Below are positions 16,991 through 25,413 of a stretch of 35,437 nt of DNA, in pieces. This DNA is from Methanoregula sp. UBA471 (GTDB lineage: Archaea > Halobacteriota > Methanomicrobia > Methanomicrobiales > Methanospirillaceae), in assembly GCA_002495065.1 (NCBI GenBank), contig DADT01000068.1:1-35437 (forward strand). The letters are read 5' to 3'. Made by a program: the position numbers and the translations under genes. Each line of letters opens with the position of its first letter. Within the stretch, counting starts at the first letter, position 1. The notes beneath the pieces are model-generated. The model was not told the DNA's origin and searched no databases. It was given only the letters and a program-made list of their open reading frames with translations.

Positions 16991-17530
16991 TCACCGCACG
17001 TATCCCTCATTTTTCTCATTCACCTGTCCTGAAAACTCACATGACTCTGTCAGCATGTCATCCGGGAGGGGAATGCCATCTTCATAATTGCAAAAAGAGT
17101 TTCCATGCACGTGGCTATCCAATTCGGTGATAAAGGAGTTGAGCTTACCAACAGGCACCAGGGGAACTCCTTCAAATACCCGGATCTCCTCCTCTATGAG
17201 GGTGACGAGAAGGGGGATCGCGTCCTCATTCGTGATACTTTCATAGAACGTGGTTCTTTCCTTATGCTGGCCGATAGCCCTTTTCAGAGCAGATAACCGG
17301 TAACGATTGCCCGCCCATTTCTTGCACTCTATCAGAAAAGTCTGGTTGCTCTTCCGGGCAATAACATCATACTGCCTTCGTTTTTTATTCCATGTTTTAA
17401 CGGTATTTACCTTAACTTCGAAATCATTTTTTTCAAAGATGAAGGCCGTCAGCCTTTCAAAATTCTGCCATGGGGATTCTTCTGATACGATCTCCAAATC
17501 CCCGGTGCTTTCTATTTCTTCGAAGTTCAT
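16991..17530 (-). CDS. Mrr-like PD-(D/E)XK restriction endonuclease domain protein
   Basis: A 179-residue protein with the Mrr_cat-type nuclease core. An N-terminal helix (WQNFERLTAFIFEKND) is followed by RQYDVIARKSNQTFLIECKKW, which supplies D55, E68 and K70 of the D...ExK active site. Such domains cut DNA, sometimes modified DNA, in defence systems, but others serve in repair. No methyltransferase with a DNA-binding domain or specificity subunit is next to it, so it is a solo nuclease. The C-terminal part (about 100-179) is not recognised. Base composition is lower in GC than the region. AAAGG lies 14 bases before the ATG at 17530. Confidence 0.8.
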   Translation of the reverse strand: MNFEEIESTGDLEIVSEESPWQNFERLTAFIFEKNDFEVKVNTVKTWNKKRRQYDVIARKSNQTFLIECKKWAGNRYRLSALKRAIGQHKERTTFYESITNEDAIPLLVTLIEEEIRVFEGVPLVPVGKLNSFITELDSHVHGNSFCNYEDGIPLPDDMLTESCEFSGQVNEKNEGYVR

Positions 17531-17725
17531 ACCGTTGCGTTGCCTTTATTGTATGGTCTTTTGCATTATCAAATCTGTCAAACACTCTCCCGACAGGGCA
17601 TACCCCCTCATAAGCCAAAGGCAGTCGATGGTATGACCCCGCCACGCCAATAACGTCAGTGATCAGTATCCCCGACAGCAAGAGCTGAAGGATGAGTTCC
17701 GGTCAGTGTGAGGGTTAATCACAAC

Positions 17726-17732
17726 AAAAAAA
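17726..17732 (-). terminator. Probable T-tract terminator downstream of the DUF2769 gene
   Basis: Seven A residues on the plus strand read as T7 in the transcript, 24 bases beyond the stop at 17756. This suits archaeal U-tract termination. Confidence 0.4.
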
Positions 17733-17755
17733 TCGCTAATGCCTGGCACAGAAAT

Positions 17756-17983
17756 CTATCCGCCGCGGAGATGGAGTTTCGTGAAGAGCTCACACGCCGG
17801 GCAGAAGCAGCCTGTCTCTCTCATTGACGGGGCCGTGGACGTTCTGCATGCACAGAAGAGTTCGCCTGGCTGGTATCGTTTGAGAGAATGACGCTTATAG
17901 TTCTGGCATATTGTGCAGTACTTCCGGTAGATCTGCCGGTTCTCCTCAGTATCCGGTACACTGGTGTTGCCTTGACCAAACAT
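17756..17983 (-). CDS. DUF2769-family cysteine protein, 3' end apparently frameshifted
   Basis: A 75-residue cysteine-rich protein. The arrangement CTICQNY...FCACRTS...GCFCPACELFTKLHLRGG fits the DUF2769 family of methanogens, small proteins of unknown function whose conserved cysteines probably bind metal or form disulfides. In the family the pattern usually continues with GGYFC. Here GGA is followed by TAG, yet two bases further on the sequence reads TTC TGT GCC AGG CAT TAG (F C A R H stop). An insertion of two bases (GA) into an ancestral TAT TTC would explain it, so the last conserved cysteine is lost from the frame. The gene may be functional with a shortened tail or may be decaying. Confidence 0.65.
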   Translation of the reverse strand: MFGQGNTSVPDTEENRQIYRKYCTICQNYKRHSLKRYQPGELFCACRTSTAPSMRETGCFCPACELFTKLHLRGG

Positions 17984-18112
17984 GCTTTCATCAGGTGCGC
18001 AATGATGGATTATAGGTTTTTTAATCCGGTTCTCCGGTTTTATCCCGAAAACGGTCCGGTTCGCTCATTACGGTTTTAACTCCCTGTCAGCGATGACAGC
18101 CCACAAGGCAGA

Positions 18113-19867
18113 TCAGGTCACCGGATTCCTGCGTTCACCGACCTGCTGACGCCACATGGCATAATACAAACCCTTCTGAGCAAGAAGATTGGCGTGAGAA
18201 CCGGTCTCAATGATCTTACCCTGCTCCAGTACATAGATTACGTCAGCGTGCATGATCGTGGATAGCCGGTGAGCTATCAACAGGCAGATCTGGTCCTTAC
18301 TCGTGGAAATATCCCGGATGGTATTCGTTATTTCCTTCTCGGTCAGTGAATCGAGCGCCGAAGTCGCCTCGTCAAAGATCAACAGACGGGGGTGACGCAG
18401 CAGCGCCCGGGCAATGGAAATACGCTGCTTCTCTCCTCCTGACAGGTTCATGCCGCTCTCGCCGATAATCGTGTCGATTCCATGTGCCGAACTTCTCACA
18501 ATCATATCACAGGCAGCCTTGTGCAATGCATCCATCATCTGCCCGTCAGTCGCATCCGGCTGGACAAACAGGAGATTCTCCTTAATTGTTCCTGCAAACA
18601 GCTGGGCATCCTGCGAAACAAAACCGATCTGCCTCCGTAATGGGTTATACCGGATCTGAGAGGACGGGTGACCATTGAAATAGATCTCCCCGCTCACCGG
18701 ATGGAATAGCCCCAGCAGGAGCTTGACCAGCGTTGACTTACCTGCACCGGAAGGCCCGACAAAGGCGATCGTCTCACCGGTCTTCATCTCAAAAGAAATC
18801 CCGTCGATTGCATTATAATTAGCTGTCTTGTGACGAAATACGACATTCTCAAAACGGATATCACGCAGCTCGTCAACCTCAATCGGATTTTCCACATTCT
18901 GTTCAATCGGCTTCTGCATCAGCTGGTCGAAATTATTGATGGACGATTCCACCTCATGATAACTGATAATGATTCCACCAAGGTCCTGCAAGGGTCCGAA
19001 AATGATCGTGGAAATGAACTGCATCGAGATCAGTTCTCCGGTGGTGAGGAGGTTTCGGAAAATCAACCAGAGAAGGATGAATAATATTGACTGCTTGAGA
19101 ATGCTAAGCGTCGCTCCCTGCAGGAACGTCAGCAGGCGGATCCTTTTTACCTTCGTCATCTCCAGGTTGAAAATCTTCAGGTTCTGTTCCTGCAATCTCC
19201 GTATTTCCGGGAAGGTCAGGCCAAGACTTTTTACCAGCTCGATATTCCGGAGGGATTCGGTAATCACCCCCGATATTTTGTAGGTTTCGCGGTTGATCGA
19301 CCGCTGCGTCATCTTGATCTGCTTGCTTAACAGTCCGGTGAGCGAACCCAGCACGACGATACCAATGATAAAAACAGGTATCAGGAGCAGGTTCTTGGTA
19401 ACTGAATAGGTTATGAGAAAACAAATCCCGACGACAGAAGAGAAGACAACATTGATAAACGAATTGATGAATACCTGGGTATCCTCCCTCACCTTCTGCA
19501 ACACTGACAACGTCTCGCCGCTCCGTTGTTCCTCGAACTCATCGTAGGACAAACGAAGCGTCTGCTGCAGTCCGTCATTGAAGATCTGCATGCCGAACTT
19601 TTTTACCGCCAGCCGGGTGAAATAATCCTGGAACGCTTTGGTAACCTGGGCAAGCACGGCAACGGAGATCGCCACACCCAGCCAGAACAGCACCCCTTTG
19701 ACCAGCGCTTCTTCCGTACTGTTGGACGGGTTCAGGGCATAATCATCGATAATTTTTCCGAAAATAAGCGGATCGACAAGGCTCAGCAGCTGACTGATTC
19801 CCGCCAGGATGAGGGCGACAACAATGAGCACCCTCTGCGGTTTTAAATACTTCCAGAGGACACTCAT
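18113..19867 (-). CDS. ABC transporter, fused permease and ATPase (MsbA/ABCB type)
   Basis: A 584-residue half-transporter expected to act as a homodimer exporter. An N-terminal membrane domain with about six helices (residues 1-320) is followed by the nucleotide-binding domain. This has Walker A GPSGAGKST (about 368-376), the signature LSGGEKQR (about 474-481), Walker B LLIFDEATSALD (about 492-503) and the H-loop AHRLST. The length is typical. Substrates of this group are lipids, peptides or drugs, and none can be inferred here. A second half-transporter is not adjacent. The start at 19867 has no strong ribosome-binding site, but the first helix follows normally from it. Confidence 0.93.
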   Translation of the reverse strand: MSVLWKYLKPQRVLIVVALILAGISQLLSLVDPLIFGKIIDDYALNPSNSTEEALVKGVLFWLGVAISVAVLAQVTKAFQDYFTRLAVKKFGMQIFNDGLQQTLRLSYDEFEEQRSGETLSVLQKVREDTQVFINSFINVVFSSVVGICFLITYSVTKNLLLIPVFIIGIVVLGSLTGLLSKQIKMTQRSINRETYKISGVITESLRNIELVKSLGLTFPEIRRLQEQNLKIFNLEMTKVKRIRLLTFLQGATLSILKQSILFILLWLIFRNLLTTGELISMQFISTIIFGPLQDLGGIIISYHEVESSINNFDQLMQKPIEQNVENPIEVDELRDIRFENVVFRHKTANYNAIDGISFEMKTGETIAFVGPSGAGKSTLVKLLLGLFHPVSGEIYFNGHPSSQIRYNPLRRQIGFVSQDAQLFAGTIKENLLFVQPDATDGQMMDALHKAACDMIVRSSAHGIDTIIGESGMNLSGGEKQRISIARALLRHPRLLIFDEATSALDSLTEKEITNTIRDISTSKDQICLLIAHRLSTIMHADVIYVLEQGKIIETGSHANLLAQKGLYYAMWRQQVGERRNPVT

Positions 19868-20089
19868 GGTTCCCGGATACTGACGGTTATCGTAGTGGCT
19901 CCCCTCGTATTACTTGCAGATTTATCACCATTTTTCGAAGAGAATATCTCCCTCTCACCAGATAAATATCATCTTTGGGGAGTTCCCTGAGGATTACTGT
20001 AAGCTCCGGCGTCTGCGTACTCTGCGGGAAGCCGGATCCGGCAGAAATCATGCAGAGGTTTTTCGACTCGCGCTGCAAACAACCGGGTA

Positions 20090-20569
20090 ATGGACCGTCG
20101 CCTTGTCACTGCAGTTTGTATCATGGCGATCCTGATCTCTCTCACCGTATTTTTTATTTTCTCACGGCCGATCACCGGCACGTGGGTCTGCACCGACCGG
20201 CTCACCGAACATTCACTGCTGACCGATGAGGTCACGGTCATCACCATCCGTCAGGATGGGACAACAGATTTCCGGAGTTACCAGACATACCTGATCGGCC
20301 GGTACCATATAAGGGACGGAAGCGGTACATGGGAGCCGGCAGGGTTCGGAAAATACCGTATCACGATTACGCATGGCATCGACTCGTCTTGCTCGCATTT
20401 TGAGAATTGTACGCTCGCAGCTGCTGTGCCGTTTGATGTTATCGTGGATCACAATCTGATCCGGGACACGATCGCTTACGATCCCCGGGCAGCACCTGAG
20501 TTTACCAGCATCCGGCCATTCGTACGATCGATCGTTCTGGACTGCAGCAACGGGTGCCCGGGATACTGA
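20090..20569 (+). CDS. Small membrane-anchored protein, family not recognised
   Basis: A 159-residue protein with one N-terminal hydrophobic helix (about 5-26: LVTAVCIMAILISLTVFFIF) and an outside beta-rich part. ITGTWVCTDR and the later GSGTWEPAGFGKYRITI give it the look of a small lipocalin-like or surface-domain protein; four cysteines (for example SSCSHFENC and CSNGC) may form disulfides. No family is recognised. The ATG at 20090 has a poor ribosome-binding site. It is divergent from the ABC transporter, 222 bases away. Confidence 0.6.
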   Translation: MDRRLVTAVCIMAILISLTVFFIFSRPITGTWVCTDRLTEHSLLTDEVTVITIRQDGTTDFRSYQTYLIGRYHIRDGSGTWEPAGFGKYRITITHGIDSSCSHFENCTLAAAVPFDVIVDHNLIRDTIAYDPRAAPEFTSIRPFVRSIVLDCSNGCPGY

Positions 20570-20838
20570 TGTACCGGGGTTATCTCTCAGCCTTCTCTTC
20601 TTCCCTTCCCTGGTATCAGATGAAAGATACAAATCAGGGGAAATTGAAAGATATCTGCACCTTCAATCCGGACTCGCAACTACCTGAATCTGCATGCAAT
20701 AATCAAGGTTATGAGAGTTCTGCGTTCACCGGCATTGGACATGGCGAGACACCATACCAAAGCAGACCTTATTTCCAGGAATAGTATTAATCAGATATTC
20801 AACTCATGTGTTTCGATGCTGACAGGAGGTAAAAAGAT

Positions 20839-21273
20839 ATGATTACCATCTATTTTGACGGGTTATGCAGGCCCAGAAACCCCGGTGGCGTGGCTACCTA
20901 CGGATACGTGATTTACAAAGACGGAGAAAAGGTGAAAAGTGGATATGGGATGGTCGGCTCAGGTGCCGGGATGACGAACAATGTTGCGGAATATTCTGCA
21001 CTGAAACATGCGTTGGAATGGGTAATGGAAAATTGTACTGAAGACGAGATGGTGATCAAAGGTGATTCCCAGCTTGTCATTCATCAGATGAATGGTACCT
21101 GGCAGATAAAATCAGAAACCTCAAAGAAGTATGTCCCGGAAATCCGCAGGCTGCTGACGAGCAGGAAAACGAGTTTTGTCTGGATACCCCGGGAACAGAA
21201 TGCGGAGGCCGACCAGCTCTCGAACATTTCCTATAATCTGGCAGGCAGGCATCCAACCAACCGTGCTGGTTAG
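20839..21273 (+). CDS. rnhA: Ribonuclease HI (archaeal type)
   Basis: A 144-residue enzyme that cuts the RNA strand of RNA-DNA hybrids. The four catalytic acids are present: D7 (YFDGLC), E51 (NVAEYSAL), D76 (KGDSQLV) and D125 (EADQLS). The short form without the basic protrusion of the E. coli enzyme matches archaeal and thermophile RNases HI. An AGGAGGT lies before the ATG with good spacing, so the start is firm. It is a single gene; a T6 run (21320-21325) downstream may terminate it. Confidence 0.95.
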   Translation: MITIYFDGLCRPRNPGGVATYGYVIYKDGEKVKSGYGMVGSGAGMTNNVAEYSALKHALEWVMENCTEDEMVIKGDSQLVIHQMNGTWQIKSETSKKYVPEIRRLLTSRKTSFVWIPREQNAEADQLSNISYNLAGRHPTNRAG

Positions 21274-21319
21274 AGTCCGGGTACGGCATCAGACCGGAGC
21301 CACCGGATTGGATTGCATC

Positions 21320-21325
21320 TTTTTT
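21320..21325 (+). terminator. Possible T-tract terminator of rnhA
   Basis: Six T residues lie 47 bases beyond the stop. A weak hairpin, AACCA/TGGTT, spans the end of the rnhA coding sequence. Evidence is positional only. Confidence 0.3.
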
Positions 21326-21454
21326 GATACGTCTCTTCCAATAAGGATTCACTGCGTGTTGGCCTAATCTCCGACCCGCATGACGCCATAATGCTAGTGT
21401 CTAAAATTTTGGAAAAGGTGGACAATCGGCTGAGCCGGACTCTGTCATCACCGG

Positions 21455-21904
21455 TTAACAGAGAGAGTCCCCGGTCCCCACAATATTCCCGGTTACATTA
21501 TTGGTGGTATCGAGGACAGCATGCGCAACCAGGTACGCCTGGTGATATCCCATGATGGCTGCCACGTTGTTCACCGCATCAAAAGCCGTGTAGACGACGA
21601 TGAATCCCAGCACCAGCACGGACAGGAGACCCGGCTTCTCATTCTGCCGGAAGATATAGGGAATGACAATCATCAGGGGGAGCAGGGCAAGCACTCCCAG
21701 GATCATGCAGGGAACCATGCCGAGACGAGTAAAACAGGCTGCGCTCACGGAATTGCATTCCATGAAATGTTCCTGTACCGATGCCATATAGAGAGTGGAG
21801 GCAGACGCCACGCTCGCAAAAAACATCGCAGCCGCAATGAATATCCAGTACCGTGTATCGAATTTCACATCACTCAATCTGTGGTGGTCCGATGTTATTC
21901 CCAT
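21455..21904 (-). CDS. Small four-helix membrane protein, overlapping the end of rsgA
   Basis: A 149-residue protein with four hydrophobic segments (YWIFIAAAMFFASVASAST, VPCMILGVLALLPLMIVIPY, LLSVLVLGFIVVYTAF and the AAIMGYHQAYLVAHAVL region). Two cysteines (ECNSVSAAC) lie in the first outside loop and may form a disulfide. No family is recognised. Its ATG (21904) lies inside the last codons of rsgA, whose stop is at 21895, so the two overlap by 10 bases and are almost certainly one transcript with translational coupling. Confidence 0.7.
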   Translation of the reverse strand: MGITSDHHRLSDVKFDTRYWIFIAAAMFFASVASASTLYMASVQEHFMECNSVSAACFTRLGMVPCMILGVLALLPLMIVIPYIFRQNEKPGLLSVLVLGFIVVYTAFDAVNNVAAIMGYHQAYLVAHAVLDTTNNVTGNIVGTGDSLC

Positions 21905-22989
21905 TTTCCTTTTCGGATATCCTTCGCCAGTTTACCAATCCCTTTCCACCGCTTCCGCTCAATTCTGACCAGGCCAATTGCAGACTTCTCCTGTTCGAAT
22001 GCGAGCTCCCGCATTAGCCGGAGATAATTGTCCAGCCGCGACAGGGAAAGAATCCCGTCGCTGACCGCCTCCCGGACTGCACAGCCCGGTTCCTGCTCGT
22101 GCCGGCAATCGGAGAACCGGCAGCTACCCGCAAGTTCAAGTATGTCCGGGAACGTGTCGGAGATGCCGGAGCCGTCGGTGCCGATGCCGACCTCCCGCAG
22201 TCCGGGGTTATCGATCATGAGCGCTCCTGATTTCAGGACAAACATCTGGCGGACGGTTGTTTTGTGACGTCCCTTCCCGTCATAGTCACGGGTGACCGTT
22301 GTCTCCTGCACGGATTTTTCCAGCAGCGTGTTGATTAGGGTCGATTTGCCGACACCCGAGGAACCGATGAGGGCGATCGTTATGCCGGGTGTGAGCCAGG
22401 GATCGATCTGTGAAATCCCGGTTCCCTTCAGTGCGCTGATACATACTACCGGGATACCGGCAGATAACGGGGAAATTTCTGCAACAAGAGTCGAGGGATC
22501 TTTTACAAGATCGGATTTGTTGATGACGATGACCGGGCTGGCACCGGAGGCGTGGACGACAGCAAGGTAGCGTTCGAGCCGCCTCGCGTTCAGGTCAGGG
22601 CCGGCAGCAGTGACGATGAAGACGGTGGTGATGTTTGCCGCAATTACCTGATCGGTTCCCTCGTTTCCGGCTACACCCCGGGAAAAGACGGTTTTTCTAG
22701 GGAGGATATCTATTATGGTCGTGGCACCGGCTTCAGGCCGGTGGAGCAGCACGACAAAGTCCCCTACCGCGGGAAACCGCCCGAGCTTCCGCAATGAGCC
22801 GGATATTCCTGCCAGGACAGATCCGCCTTCGATGAAGACATCATACACCGTGCGTTGCCGGCATGCCACTCGCCCGGGAATATAGGGGCCGGTATATTTT
22901 GAGAATGCCAAGGCACATTCATCGTCCCAGCCCAGGGTTTCCAGGGAGACGGGAAGATGCTGCCCGCAGTGTTGTGGGGAATTGCTCAT
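21895..22989 (-). CDS. rsgA: RsgA-type circularly permuted GTPase
   Basis: A 365-residue protein. In bacteria RsgA binds the small ribosomal subunit late in assembly and hydrolyses GTP. The permuted order is clear: an N-terminal OB-like part (about 35-100), then NKSD (G4, 157-160), GSSGVGKST (G1, 209-217) and DNPGLRE (G3, 260-266). The C-terminal zinc knuckle has C290, C295, H297 and C303 (EPGCAV). The full domain set indicates an active protein. RsgA is bacterial in origin and patchy in archaea, so this gene was probably transferred. I start it at the ATG at 22989; the open frame extends to 23106, but that part has no family match. Confidence 0.92.
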   Translation of the reverse strand: MSNSPQHCGQHLPVSLETLGWDDECALAFSKYTGPYIPGRVACRQRTVYDVFIEGGSVLAGISGSLRKLGRFPAVGDFVVLLHRPEAGATTIIDILPRKTVFSRGVAGNEGTDQVIAANITTVFIVTAAGPDLNARRLERYLAVVHASGASPVIVINKSDLVKDPSTLVAEISPLSAGIPVVCISALKGTGISQIDPWLTPGITIALIGSSGVGKSTLINTLLEKSVQETTVTRDYDGKGRHKTTVRQMFVLKSGALMIDNPGLREVGIGTDGSGISDTFPDILELAGSCRFSDCRHEQEPGCAVREAVSDGILSLSRLDNYLRLMRELAFEQEKSAIGLVRIERKRWKGIGKLAKDIRKGKWE

Positions 22990-23331
22990 AAAAACCCAGT
23001 AATATGTACAATGTGATATCCATCCTGACAAGTGTTTTGTGGTCACATTCGCTTGAAATGAAATTGATACCGGCAAACGATAAAAGTTGGACTGGAAATC
23101 AATCAACCGGACCGCCAGTGAAGTAAGGATTTACAAAATATCCCGTAAAAGTGTATTTTAATTGGATGATATTTTTCAGATCAGCACATTTTCTCCTGAA
23201 ATAGCCTCCGACTGAAAAGCGGAGAGCAGGTTTTGCACGATTGAGATCGCAAACGAACCGCACCACCACAGAAAAACAGAGGCATGATGCATTTATATCC
23301 GTGAAAGACCTTATTACGGGCAGGAAGTGAC
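22990..23331. other. 342-base divergent intergenic region
   Basis: It is AT-rich and lies between rsgA (minus) and the DUF998 gene (plus). A clear TATA element ATTTATATCC (23291-23300) serves the plus-strand gene, followed by a GGAAG ribosome-binding site just before its ATG. On the minus strand an A/T element near 23000 may serve rsgA. Nothing else was recognised. Confidence 0.4.
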
Positions 23332-23958
23332 ATGGAAACGAAAAACTCTCCGACCTGCCGGAATTCGACCATCGCCGGGCTGCTCTTTTTCATTGCAGGT
23401 ACCGTGATCCTTATGGGTATCATAACTGCAGAGATATTCTACCCCCCCGGGTACAGCACTTCGAACAGTGAGATCAGCGACCTTGGGGCGACCCGCCCGC
23501 CAGACAACCTCATTTACCAGCCATCGGCATCGATCTTCAACGGGACGATGATCAGCGGAGGTCTCCTCGTGCTGGCCGCATCCGCGTTCCTTTTCAGGGA
23601 CCTGAAACGCCGGATCATCCTCTTTCCCGCATTGCTCGGAGCAGGTATTCTGGGCGTGGGACTGTTCCCGGGCAATAATGCCTTCTTTCACCCGTTGTTC
23701 GCACTCGTGGCATTCATTGCAGGTGGATTGTCTGCACTGGTTTCCTCTGCGATAACCAGCACTCCCTTCAGGTACGTGCTGGCATTCCTTGGACTTGTCA
23801 CCCTCGTATTCCTGTTCTTTTCCTCACTGTTCATCCCCTTCCTTGGCGATGGCGGAACAGAACGGTTCGTCGCGTACCCGGTAGTCATCTGGGCGATAGG
23901 GTTTGGCGGGTACCTGATAGGGAAGGGGAATGAAAATTTGGGGGATCCTGTCCGGTAA
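23332..23958 (+). CDS. DUF998-family membrane protein
   Basis: A 208-residue integral membrane protein with six hydrophobic segments. The first loop FYPPGYSTSNSEISDLGAT (about 37-55) is the hallmark of DUF998, followed by ASIFNGTMISGGLLVLAAS and GVGLFPGNNAFFHPLFAL. Function is unknown; the family is widespread in archaea and bacteria. CAGGAAGTGAC ahead of the ATG gives a good ribosome-binding site. The next gene (DUF5946) starts 41 bases after this stop, and the two may be co-transcribed. Confidence 0.85.
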   Translation: METKNSPTCRNSTIAGLLFFIAGTVILMGIITAEIFYPPGYSTSNSEISDLGATRPPDNLIYQPSASIFNGTMISGGLLVLAASAFLFRDLKRRIILFPALLGAGILGVGLFPGNNAFFHPLFALVAFIAGGLSALVSSAITSTPFRYVLAFLGLVTLVFLFFSSLFIPFLGDGGTERFVAYPVVIWAIGFGGYLIGKGNENLGDPVR

Positions 23959-23998
23959 CCGCTCAAAAATGAGGGGATGCCCAAAGTTGAATAAGACC

Positions 23999-24517
23999 AT
24001 GATTGAGTGCCCCGGCTGCCATCTGAAACTTCCTGATTGTCACCTGGATCTCCCTGACCGGACCAATGCCTCGGGAGAGTGCCTTCAGGCTTATTCCGAC
24101 CTCATGTCTTACACGGTTGCAAAGCAGGACCCGGAGTTCATCCACCAGCATGTGGTCGACACGTATGCAGCGCAGCATGCCGGCGGATCAACCCGGAACA
24201 TCACGGTTGCATTCGGGCTCATCGGACTGTATCTTGCCCTTGAAAAGGGGTACAATGGTAAACAGGTGCAGCAGGCCCACATGAGAATCGCAAAGACACG
24301 AAAGGTCTGGCCCCGGCTTGAGCCGCCTTTACAGCCGTTAGTCCTGACGGTCATGGATGTGCTCCGGGCAGGGACCCATGGGGAGAAAGATACCATGATC
24401 AGAAAATGGATGGCGGCGGTCTGGGAGAGCTGGTCAGACCGCCACACATGGATCCGGATGACGACAGACGAGCTTCTTGCCTCTTCCGGAAATTGGAGAT
24501 CGGGGAAAAGAAGGTAG
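23999..24517 (+). CDS. DUF5946-family protein
   Basis: A 172-residue soluble protein. It starts MIECPGCHLKLPDCHLDLPD with a CxxC metal-like pair, continues with ASGECLQAYSDL, and has the family block VVDTYAAQHAGGSTRNITVA and LIGLYLALEKGYNG (about 57-95). These are features of DUF5946, whose function is unknown. The open frame begins upstream at 23930, but those codons overlap the DUF998 gene and do not resemble the family, so I use the ATG at 23999. A T8 run with a flanking 6-base inverted repeat follows the gene. Confidence 0.8.
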   Translation: MIECPGCHLKLPDCHLDLPDRTNASGECLQAYSDLMSYTVAKQDPEFIHQHVVDTYAAQHAGGSTRNITVAFGLIGLYLALEKGYNGKQVQQAHMRIAKTRKVWPRLEPPLQPLVLTVMDVLRAGTHGEKDTMIRKWMAAVWESWSDRHTWIRMTTDELLASSGNWRSGKRR

Positions 24518-24527
24518 GCACTTTACC

Positions 24528-24557
24528 CGGGAACCTGTGATTTTTTTTCGATTCCCG
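24528..24557 (+). terminator. Inverted repeat with T8 after the DUF5946 gene
   Basis: CGGGAA (24528-24533) pairs with TTCCCG (24552-24557); T8 (24541-24548) lies between them. The convergent gene ends at 24602. The T-tract is a likely archaeal terminator for the plus strand, while the hairpin role is uncertain. Confidence 0.5.
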
Positions 24558-24601
24558 TAATCTCTTAATTCTGTGTAAGGATTCTCACGCTCAAATGTAT
24601 T

Positions 24602-25126
24602 TCACGGATTTTCAACTTCGGTACCGGTAAGCATAATGTCCAGCATGATAATCAACCCGAATGCACCTGAAGCAATGATGAGATCAATGATTACGGTAAT
24701 CATCGCTTTCAAAAAGAACTGTATATCATCAAGCTTCACATAACGCAGGTCTCCCTGCAGAGCACCCAGTAAAATCAGGACACATGACGCGATAAATGCC
24801 GCAAAGAATACGGCATATGCAGCCGGTATACGATGCAGGTATTTGTGCAGAAGTATTGCAGGGGAAACGAAAAGGAGCGGGTGACTGCAAATGCCGATCA
24901 GGAACCTCAGGGCTTCGGAATTACCGGGGAGGGGAGGTTCCATCGACATGCCCACAACAACGAAGATTATGCCTGCAGCCAGGGGAATGAGAACCTGTGC
25001 CGGTCGCGAGGGGATCCACCGGACCGCATAAAACAACATCACGGTCAGGACCGAAAACGGGATGCCAAGCACTGCCCACAGCATGAGCAGGAGCATAAAG
25101 TTGCCAGGATCAAAAACCGGGACCAC
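24602..25126 (-). CDS. Hypothetical membrane protein (five helices)
   Basis: A 174-residue protein with five hydrophobic segments and short loops. No family motif is recognised. The start appears to be a GTG at 25126: on the minus strand GTAAAATTTATCC (25148-25160) lies 28 bases upstream, which fits a leaderless transcript beginning at the GTG. A later ATG (25096) is the alternative and would remove part of the first helix. Confidence 0.6.
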   Translation of the reverse strand: MVPVFDPGNFMLLLMLWAVLGIPFSVLTVMLFYAVRWIPSRPAQVLIPLAAGIIFVVVGMSMEPPLPGNSEALRFLIGICSHPLLFVSPAILLHKYLHRIPAAYAVFFAAFIASCVLILLGALQGDLRYVKLDDIQFFLKAMITVIIDLIIASGAFGLIIMLDIMLTGTEVENP

Positions 25127-25147
25127 ATTGTTACTATAACCGTTAAT

Positions 25148-25160
25148 GGATAAATTTTAC
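25148..25160 (-). promoter_or_regulatory. TATA-type promoter of the five-helix membrane protein
   Basis: On the minus strand it reads GTAAAATTTATCC and its centre is 28 bases from the GTG at 25126, consistent with a leaderless start. Confidence 0.45.
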
Positions 25161-25413
25161 ATCCTCAGCATGTGCGTCATCCCCGATCTTACTGCCAAAA
25201 CCCGCCGTTCTCTGCGGACCAGACACGGCAGGAGATCTGCCACCCTTTTTGATGAGAAAAATGGTCTGTCCTGTCGTCTGCCTAAGATGAATCACTCAAC
25301 GATTTCCTCATACCCACCCATGGTGAATCATAAAATTCCTTCACCGATGCTTAAAAATTCACAATCCTGAAAATATGCAATCCTTCATTTACCCGAGGGA
25401 GGTATATCCTGTC

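Noticed and set aside
17457..17681. 74-codon minus-strand frame overlapping the start of the Mrr-like gene
   Set aside because: It overlaps a better-supported gene in another frame and shows no family features or ribosome-binding site.
17756..17758. TAG of the DUF2769 gene as a pyrrolysine codon
   Set aside because: Reading through in the same frame gives no family-like tail, whereas a frame change restores the expected Phe-Cys. Pyrrolysine use is also not expected in this lineage.
20554..20784. 76-codon plus-strand frame after the small membrane protein
   Set aside because: It overlaps that gene's end, has no ribosome-binding site and no family features.
25146..25370. 74-codon plus-strand frame in the gap before the DUF3566-like gene
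   Set aside because: It overlaps the divergent promoter of the five-helix gene, lacks a ribosome-binding site and shows no protein-like pattern.
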